Notes under the pieces: model-generated | The model's input: the letters and a program-made list of their open reading frames with translations, nothing else | Databases searched by the model: none | What the model was told of the DNA's origin: nothing | Assembly (NCBI GenBank): GCA_902773285.1 | Contig: CACYDS010000094.1 | Location: forward strand, 1 to 7,036 | DNA from: an uncultured Pseudomonadota bacterium | Lineage (GTDB): Bacteria > Pseudomonadota > Alphaproteobacteria > RUG11792 | Reading direction: 5' to 3' | DNA: 7,036 nucleotides | Program-made: the position numbers and the translations under genes | Part shown: piece by piece, positions 1 through 4,754 of the stretch | Layout: each line of letters starts with the position of its first letter | How positions within the stretch are numbered: position 1 is the stretch's first letter

Positions 1-1
1 A

Positions 2-70
2 GATGGTTCAGAGAAGCTTAAAGAAATGATAAACAATATAAAAGAAGTTCCTGCGAATGGGATTTTTTAA
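2..70 (+). CDS. 3' end of an unidentified protein gene (5' end outside window)
   Basis: This is the only + strand frame open from the window edge. It encodes 22 residues (beginning DGSEKLKEMINNIKEVPANG) and ends with TAA at 68-70. The other two frames stop within 27 bases. The stretch is Lys/Glu-rich and probably helical at the start, which is common at protein C termini, but it is too short to name a family. The gene converges on ftsK: its TAA overlaps the ftsK stop codon (67-69 on the minus strand), so the two coding regions share four bases. I see no convincing terminator hairpin at this junction. The call rests on the open frame and the tight packing of the stop codons. A chance open frame of this length remains possible. 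Confidence 0.5.
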   Translation, partial: DGSEKLKEMINNIKEVPANGIF

Positions 71-2298
71 ATCAAAATCTCACGTTTCCCAGTATGATTT
101 GGAGCGGAAAGCACGCCTTTCTGCTCCATTTCTTCGACTATTCTGGCGGCTCTGTTATAACCTATTTGTAATTTACGTTGCAGATAACTAATCGAGCACT
201 TTCTGTCATTCATCACAATTTCGATAGCCTTTCTATACATGTCATCTCCACTACTATCGTCATTTCCAGAAATATCATCTTCGCCGAATTGCTCGCTAAC
301 GACGTCGACATAATCTGGCTCGCCTTGCTCTTTTATAAAACTAACGATTCTCTCTACTTCGCTATCTTTAACAAAAGGGCCATGGACACGAAGTATACGC
401 CCAGCACCTGACATATATAGCATGTCACCTTGTCCCAAAAGCTGCTCTGCCCCCTGCTCTCCAAGAATAGTGCGACTGTCAATTTTCGACGTCACCTGGA
501 AGCTAATTCGCGTCGGAAAGTTAGCTTTTATAGTACCGGTGATAACGTCAACTGACGGCCTTTGTGTCGCCATTATGAGGTGTATACCAGCTGCACGTGC
601 CATTTGCGCCAATCTCTGAATTGCTGCCTCAACATCTTTACCGGCAACTAACATCAAGTCTGCCATTTCATCGACTATTATTACGATATACGGCAGAGGA
701 GCAAACTCTAATTGCTGATTTTCAAATATTGGACGCCCGGTTTCTTGGTCAAATCCAGTCTGTATTTTTCGCACTAACAAATCGCTGTTTTCTTTTGACG
801 CAGCAATCTTTTTGTTAAATCCATCGATGTTTCTGACGCCTAACTGCGACATTTGCTTATATCGATTTTCCATCTCAGCAACAGCCCATTTTAGCGCAAA
901 GACAGCTTTTTTCGGATCTGTAACGACAGGAGTGAGCAAGTACGGTATTTCATCATACACCGACAACTCCAGCATTTTGGGGTCAATCATTATCAGTTTG
1001 CAGTCTTGTGGTGTAAATTTGAACAAAATCGATAAAATCATATCGTTGATCGAAACGGATTTCCCAGAGCCAGTTGTTCCCGCAACCAGAAGGTGTGGCA
1101 TTTTCGCAAGATCAGCCATTACCGGATTTCCACTTATATCTTTTCCCAAAACTATTGGAATACCAGTCGTCATTCGTTTAAATTCATCTGATAAAAGCAA
1201 TTCTTTGAGATATACCGTGTGCCGATTTTTATTCGGCAACTCAATACCTATCGCGTTTTGCCCTGGTATTGTCGATATTCTCGCAGATATTGCGCTCATC
1301 GAACGCGCTATATCATCGCTTAAGCTGATTACACGAGATGTCTTAATTCCGGGCGCGGGACGAAATTCAAACATAGTCACAACCGGTCCCTGACGCACAT
1401 TTAGTATCTCCCCATTTACACCAAATTCCTCCAAAACATTCAATAACTCCGCAGACATCGAGCTTATTTTGCCTTCGTCTTGCTTCCAATCTTTCTCAGA
1501 ATGCTGATCCAAAAGCTCAACGTTTGGCAAAGTATATATACCATTTTCCAAATTGAATTCCGGAATATCGTGAGTTATTTCAATGTGTTCTTCCTCAGAT
1601 TTTTCTTTATCATTTGTATCTACAGTTTCAGATTTTTTCATCTTTGATAACTTTGGAATACTTGGCATTACAACAGCTAACCTACGGGTTAATTTGGGGA
1701 TATTGTTAAAAATTACGTCAAATTCAACGAATAAAACACGTTTCGCAACCAAGAGCCAAATAACCGATAGTATTGCATATACCCACTGACATATGATTTC
1801 TTCTTGATGAAAGATATCAATAAAAATCCATTTCGATAAAACATAACCAATACAACCTCCAGCGTAAAAATCCATAGAAAATCTGTGCAGTAATTTTTCT
1901 ACTGTTGAATACGCGGATGTCACGTTAAAAACAATCACGCCCAAAATGACGAAAACCAAAAATGTTAAAACTCGGTGTCGTATATATCTGATCTTTCCAC
2001 TTAGGTAATTTATGCCCCAAACAAAACACAGAAGAGCTATCAAATATGCAAGTAATCCAAAAGATTGAAGAGCTATTTCAGATAAATGCGCACCAAAATT
2101 CCCGAACATATTTTGAGTAGGTTTTGGTGACACAGTTAAGAATGTATTGTCATGTGGAGTATGGTAAATTAATGAAACCGCAAGAGCAATTGCGAATAAT
2201 ATCAAAAAAATCCCTAATATACCATTTCTCAGCCGTTTATTTTCAACGGCTTTTTCACGTTCAATTCGGCGTTTATTTCGATTTTTCCTTGTGACCAT
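67..2298 (-). CDS. ftsK: FtsK/SpoIIIE-type DNA translocase
   Basis: FtsK is a septum-anchored, ATP-driven double-stranded DNA pump. It clears chromosome ends from the division site and activates XerCD recombination at dif. The 743-residue protein looks complete. It has a very basic N terminus (residues 1-25) and hydrophobic membrane segments near 27-45, 74-98, 110-128 and 168-190, with a weaker one near 145-163. A short charged linker spans about 215-245. The alpha/beta motor follows, with Walker A GTTGSGKS at 407-414, Walker B YIVIIVDE at 537-544, and the family signature MATQRPSVDVITG at 576-588. The C-terminal winged-helix gamma domain (about 685-743, with LQIGYNRAARIVEEME) is the part that reads polar DNA motifs in this family. 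The linker is much shorter than in E. coli FtsK, as is usual in many non-enteric bacteria. The ATG start is supported by AAAGG seven bases upstream and by the TGATG overlap with the preceding permease gene, which suggests translational coupling. Confidence 0.97.
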   Translation of the reverse strand: MVTRKNRNKRRIEREKAVENKRLRNGILGIFLILFAIALAVSLIYHTPHDNTFLTVSPKPTQNMFGNFGAHLSEIALQSFGLLAYLIALLCFVWGINYLSGKIRYIRHRVLTFLVFVILGVIVFNVTSAYSTVEKLLHRFSMDFYAGGCIGYVLSKWIFIDIFHQEEIICQWVYAILSVIWLLVAKRVLFVEFDVIFNNIPKLTRRLAVVMPSIPKLSKMKKSETVDTNDKEKSEEEHIEITHDIPEFNLENGIYTLPNVELLDQHSEKDWKQDEGKISSMSAELLNVLEEFGVNGEILNVRQGPVVTMFEFRPAPGIKTSRVISLSDDIARSMSAISARISTIPGQNAIGIELPNKNRHTVYLKELLLSDEFKRMTTGIPIVLGKDISGNPVMADLAKMPHLLVAGTTGSGKSVSINDMILSILFKFTPQDCKLIMIDPKMLELSVYDEIPYLLTPVVTDPKKAVFALKWAVAEMENRYKQMSQLGVRNIDGFNKKIAASKENSDLLVRKIQTGFDQETGRPIFENQQLEFAPLPYIVIIVDEMADLMLVAGKDVEAAIQRLAQMARAAGIHLIMATQRPSVDVITGTIKANFPTRISFQVTSKIDSRTILGEQGAEQLLGQGDMLYMSGAGRILRVHGPFVKDSEVERIVSFIKEQGEPDYVDVVSEQFGEDDISGNDDSSGDDMYRKAIEIVMNDRKCSISYLQRKLQIGYNRAARIVEEMEQKGVLSAPNHTGKREILI

Positions 2299-3431
2299 CA
2301 GAATACCTTTATCCTATGCTTTTTAGAAAAGACAACGCAAGCAAGTGATATAACAAAGACTCCTATCAATATTATTGGGATAATACTGTGAAGTGCGTCA
2401 AAAAACGTCATATCTTTTATCATTATTCCTTTCACTAACTTATTACCATAAACCATTGGATTAACCTTTGTAAAAGCCTTCATTAGTGGATTTTCGATGC
2501 TTTCCACTGGCGACATCAGTCCAGAGAGCGAAGCTATTGGCATTTGGACAACAAATGTCCCAAGCATTGCCTGCTGTTGAGTGTTCGAAAAAGCAGCAAT
2601 ACAAACACCAATTCCGACAACTGAAATAACGTATACAATCATTGCAATAGCCATCAAAAACAAATTTCCACGTATAGGTACACCATACATCAAGCTCCCG
2701 AGAAACATAACACAAAATCCCATAAACAAGCTGATAATTATACTGGGAGTCGTTTTCCCAACTAGCATACCAAGCGGTTTGATTGGAGAAACTAAGAGCT
2801 GGTCGAATGTGCCTTGCTCTTTTTCGCGAGCTATTGCCAATGCGGTGAGTGTAATAGCCTGACTGATTATGATCATGCAAACTAAATTTGTAATCGAAAA
2901 CCACTTCTGATTTTTATTAGGATTATACCAAGTTCGTATCGAAACCGTTGGTATATTCGCCATCGTTTTGTCCGAAATTTTTGCCTGATATTTTGCCAAA
3001 ATTTGCGAAAGATAGCTATAAACAATCGTAGCGGCATTTGTTCTTCGTCCATCAGTGATAACCAGTATGTCAGATTTCCTTTTTAAGTCGATATTTTTTG
3101 AAAAATTTCCGGAAATGGCAATACCTATAAAAGCCTTTTCCGTATTGATATTGTTTTGAAATTCTGGTTCAGATTTCACATATATAGACTCTTTGAAAAT
3201 ATTCGTATTCACGACATCCTCCAAAAGTTTTACACTATGGACTCCTCGATCCTGATTAAAAATCACTACACTTGAATTTTCGACATCTTTGTTCGAGGCT
3301 AGTACAAAAACGACTAAAAACATTAATATTGGGAAAAATATCGCAAAGGCGCTTTTCGGATCCTTTAATAAATCTAGTAGCTCCTTGCGTACTAATGCAC
3401 TAACGCCATTAAATATCACAAATTCATGCAA
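2298..3431 (-). CDS. ABC-2 type transporter permease, YhhJ/YbhS/YbhR family
   Basis: This is an inner-membrane permease of an ABC exporter. Family members work with a separate ATPase and often with an HlyD-type periplasmic adaptor, and efflux of drugs or other small molecules is typical. The 377 residues match the family length. An N-terminal KELLDLLKDP segment precedes TM1 (about 27-45). A periplasmic domain (about 46-175) contains DGRRTNAA (127-134) and RTWYNPN (166-172). A second membrane block (about 179-306, four segments) carries the hallmark AREKEQGTFDQLLVSP (201-216) and a P-x-x-x-LSG motif (298-304). A last segment lies near 348-368. No ATG lies in frame before TM1, and an in-frame TGA sits 18 bases upstream of the start. 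The TTG at 3431, preceded by AGAG five bases away, is therefore the best start, with GTG at codon 5 as a weaker choice. No ATPase or adaptor gene is adjacent, so the partner must lie elsewhere. The substrate is unknown. Confidence 0.93.
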   Translation of the reverse strand: MHEFVIFNGVSALVRKELLDLLKDPKSAFAIFFPILMFLVVFVLASNKDVENSSVVIFNQDRGVHSVKLLEDVVNTNIFKESIYVKSEPEFQNNINTEKAFIGIAISGNFSKNIDLKRKSDILVITDGRRTNAATIVYSYLSQILAKYQAKISDKTMANIPTVSIRTWYNPNKNQKWFSITNLVCMIIISQAITLTALAIAREKEQGTFDQLLVSPIKPLGMLVGKTTPSIIISLFMGFCVMFLGSLMYGVPIRGNLFLMAIAMIVYVISVVGIGVCIAAFSNTQQQAMLGTFVVQMPIASLSGLMSPVESIENPLMKAFTKVNPMVYGNKLVKGIMIKDMTFFDALHSIIPIILIGVFVISLACVVFSKKHRIKVF

Positions 3432-3489
3432 AGCAACTCTATAACTTCATCAGTATACTACATATCTATATCTTCGATTTAAATTTTTA

Positions 3490-3540
3490 AATAAAAGGGG
3501 GCGCGATGTGGTATGTTTATATTTTACCACATCGCGCCCC
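3490..3540 (-). terminator. Terminator-like hairpin upstream of the permease gene
   Basis: Positions 3498-3513 and 3525-3540 form a perfect 16-bp inverted repeat, with 11 GC pairs and an 11-base AT-rich loop (3514-3524). Read on the minus strand, the stem is followed at once by CTTTTATTT (3497-3489), which is the layout of an intrinsic terminator. Read on the + strand it is followed by TGGGCC, with no U-tract, so the polarity is minus. Both flanking genes point away from this spot, so it is not the 3' end of either. It could end a small minus-strand transcript starting near 3633, act as an attenuator in the leader of the permease-ftsK unit 58 bases before the TTG start, or be a repeat element that only resembles a terminator. 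Confidence 0.55.
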
Positions 3541-3543
3541 TGG

Positions 3544-3596
3544 GCCTGTCAAGGTACGCTTTGCTCAGCTCCATTCAGGCGCTGACCTTGACAGGC
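3544..3596. repeat. GC-rich 12-bp inverted repeat with 29-base loop
   Basis: GCCTGTCAAGGT at 3544-3555 is exactly complementary to ACCTTGACAGGC at 3585-3596. The 29-base interior (3556-3584) is also GC-rich and can form small internal pairs, such as CAGC (3566-3569) with GCTG (3581-3584). The structure begins only three bases after the neighbouring 16-bp palindrome. Neither side carries a T-tract, so this one is not a simple terminator. Its base composition stands out from the surrounding AT-rich DNA. It could be part of a small structured RNA, one half of a dispersed palindromic repeat, or a protein-binding site. I do not recognise the sequence. Confidence 0.6.
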
Positions 3597-3727
3597 GCAG
3601 TATTATTTAATAGGGCGACCGTAACCGATATTGGAAATGATTATAGCTTGATGAAATATTTTTCTATTCCCAAATAATGAGATCATGTATCATAATACCT
3701 GATATAAGTAATTTTAAAATTTAAATA

Positions 3728-3757
3728 TTGACAATGTACATAATATATATGTACAAT
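3728..3757 (+). promoter_or_regulatory. Sigma-70-type promoter for the exported-protein gene
   Basis: A perfect -35 TTGACA (3728-3733) is followed after 18 bases by TACAAT (3752-3757), a five-of-six match to the -10 consensus. Directly upstream, 3709-3729 is an unbroken run of 21 A/T bases that resembles an UP element. Transcription would start near 3764, giving a leader of about 28 bases. That leader ends in the strong ribosome site GGAGG (3780-3784), seven bases before the ATG at 3792. A perfect TATAAT at 3757-3762 also exists but lies 23 bases from the -35, too far to pair with it. Confidence 0.65.
3735..3755. promoter_or_regulatory. Operator-like palindrome inside the promoter
   Basis: TGTACATA (3735-3742) and TATGTACA (3748-3755) form a perfect 8-bp inverted repeat around a 5-base ATATA centre. 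The site fills the space between the -35 and -10 and overlaps the -10, where a dimeric repressor, or a MerR-type activator that twists the spacer, would bind. Which protein binds cannot be read from the sequence. The AT-rich background makes some chance pairing easy, but the GTAC cores on both sides argue for a real site. Confidence 0.45.
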
Positions 3758-3791
3758 ATAATTGTAAGGATGTATAAAGGGAGGTATATAA

Positions 3792-4523
3792 ATGAACAAA
3801 CATACGAAATGCATGGTTATGATGTCATTGATGGCGCCAGCTGCTATTTCTTCTGCTTACTCTAGTACAAGTCGTGAAATCACTTTTGATGTAATGCAAC
3901 TTGAACCAAAGCAAGAAGAGATATTCTACGGAAAACTAAGCCGGTTCTTCGCCGACAATTCGGTACCTGATGGGAAAGAGATGAGCATAATGTTTGAAAC
4001 AACTGAGCCAACCTCGATTGCCATTAACGAGATACTGACGACCGGAAATTACACAATAAAATTTGTGAAGGCAGACAATTACAAGGAAGATGATTACAAG
4101 AAAGATGATTCCCCAAAAGGAGACTATAGAGGAGCGGATGAATATGCCAAACTGATTGAAACTCTCGCTAAAGATGAGGGCATTAATCTGCGCTTATATG
4201 ATAAGTTAAAATCATTGACCCTTGAAAAAGAATTACTAGCGGAAGTTAGTAAGTTTGAACATATCGATAGAGATAATCCAAAAAAGTTGATAGAGGCTTG
4301 TTTAAGAACCGTAAAAATGAACGCAGTTGAGAGGTACAAAACAATTGACGACTTGCTAGAGACAAATTTCATAGACAATTTGTGCAACACGGTTGGCCAT
4401 ATGGATAATGTCAACAATTTGCGGAACGGTATTTGGTTTTGCACAGACATACCGATTGACAACGTCACCGACGAGGAATTGTACCAAAAAATGTGCGATA
4501 GATTAAAAAGTTTCTTTGGTTGA
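3792..4523 (+). CDS. Exported protein of unknown family
   Basis: I do not recognise a family for this 243-residue protein. It begins with a probable Sec signal peptide: Lys3 and Lys6, then a hydrophobic core (about 7-19). Signal peptidase I could cut after Ser-Ser-Ala at 20-22, which would release a protein of about 221 residues. There is no lipobox and no later membrane segment. The mature N-terminal part (about 29-92) has alternating hydrophobic and polar residues suggesting beta strands. It is followed by a charged Lys/Asp/Tyr-rich tract (94-118, with EDDYKKDDSPKGDY at 99-112). The rest (about 115-243) looks helical and contains four cysteines (170, 198, 217, 235) that could form disulfides outside the cytoplasm. 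The ATG is fixed by AAAGGGAGG, seven bases upstream. The gene stands alone, with its own strong promoter and operator-like site before it and a hairpin after it. Periplasmic or secreted location is inferred, and the role is unknown. Confidence 0.85.
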   Translation: MNKHTKCMVMMSLMAPAAISSAYSSTSREITFDVMQLEPKQEEIFYGKLSRFFADNSVPDGKEMSIMFETTEPTSIAINEILTTGNYTIKFVKADNYKEDDYKKDDSPKGDYRGADEYAKLIETLAKDEGINLRLYDKLKSLTLEKELLAEVSKFEHIDRDNPKKLIEACLRTVKMNAVERYKTIDDLLETNFIDNLCNTVGHMDNVNNLRNGIWFCTDIPIDNVTDEELYQKMCDRLKSFFG

Positions 4524-4543
4524 TGTAGCAATTCCAAAATATT

Positions 4544-4580
4544 TCAGAGTATCTTAGCTTAAGTAGGTAAGATACTCTGA
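4544..4580 (+). terminator. Hairpin after the exported-protein gene, without a U-tract
   Basis: TCAGAGTATCTTA (4544-4556) pairs perfectly with TAAGATACTCTGA (4568-4580) across an 11-base loop. It lies 20 bases after the TGA at 4521-4523 and is the natural candidate for the end of that transcript. The stem is AT-rich and is followed by TATCAGGTTTA rather than a run of T, so it is not a textbook intrinsic terminator. It may instead protect the mRNA 3' end or work with Rho. Confidence 0.45.
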
Positions 4581-4621
4581 TATCAGGTTTATGCCACAGC
4601 AATTTGCATAAAAATGCCCAA

Positions 4622-4651
4622 TTAACACCAAATTAACAATTGTCTTAAAAT
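4622..4651 (+). promoter_or_regulatory. Possible sigma-70 promoter for rsh
   Basis: TTAACA (4622-4627) and TAAAAT (4646-4651) each match the -35 and -10 consensus in five of six positions, with an 18-base spacer. Transcription would begin near 4658, leaving a leader of roughly 100 bases before the rsh start. The stretch is AT-rich, so a chance match is possible. No other pair in 4590-4754 fits better. The rest of this 231-base spacer holds no gene that I can support. Confidence 0.35.
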
Positions 4652-4754
4652 GCCCGAACTAAATGGCCAAGTGACTGTGATATTTAAAATTGAAAAAAAT
4701 TACAGAAAATTTTAACTAGTTAACATAAACTTAATATATGGTGATGGTGCCTGT

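Larger units (their letters stand above)
3432..3791. other. Divergent intergenic region with no visible gene
   Basis: These 360 bases separate two genes that point away from each other. I find no protein-coding frame with a credible start and ribosome site; the short ATG frames here (for example at 3638 and 3652) stop within about nine codons. The region has three parts. The first is a short AT-rich leader next to the permease start (3432-3496), with a possible minus-strand -10 TATACT at 3457-3452 but no good -35. The second is a GC-rich block of two back-to-back palindromes (3498-3596, about 57% GC by my count) in an otherwise AT-rich background. The third is an AT-rich stretch (3600-3791) with a minus-strand TATAAT (3645-3640) and the + strand promoter and operator of the next gene. 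Confidence 0.7.

Noticed and set aside
812..1393. Open + strand frame of 193 codons inside ftsK
   Set aside because: It is antisense to the conserved motor domain of ftsK, has no ribosome site, and its composition is that of a shadow frame.
2461..2904. Open minus-strand frame of 147 codons inside the permease gene
   Set aside because: It overlaps the permease membrane domain in another frame on the same strand. The permease is the clear homologue, and this frame shows no domain.
3498..3596. CRISPR array or attachment site
   Set aside because: The repeats are inverted, not direct and regularly spaced, and no integrase or cas gene is present.
3638..3678. Small peptide genes in the divergent spacer (ATG at 3638 and 3652)
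   Set aside because: The frames stop after a few codons and lack ribosome sites.
3757..3762. Perfect TATAAT as the -10 of the exported-protein promoter
   Set aside because: It is 23 bases from the TTGACA. TACAAT at 3752-3757 gives an 18-base spacer and fits better.
4083..4127. DYKKDD-like tract resembling an engineered FLAG epitope
   Set aside because: It differs from the tag, lies inside a natural open frame with matching codon use, and is better read as a low-complexity charged segment.
4124..4537. Open minus-strand frame of 137 codons opposite the exported-protein gene
   Set aside because: The + strand frame has a promoter, a strong ribosome site and a signal peptide; the antisense frame has none of these.
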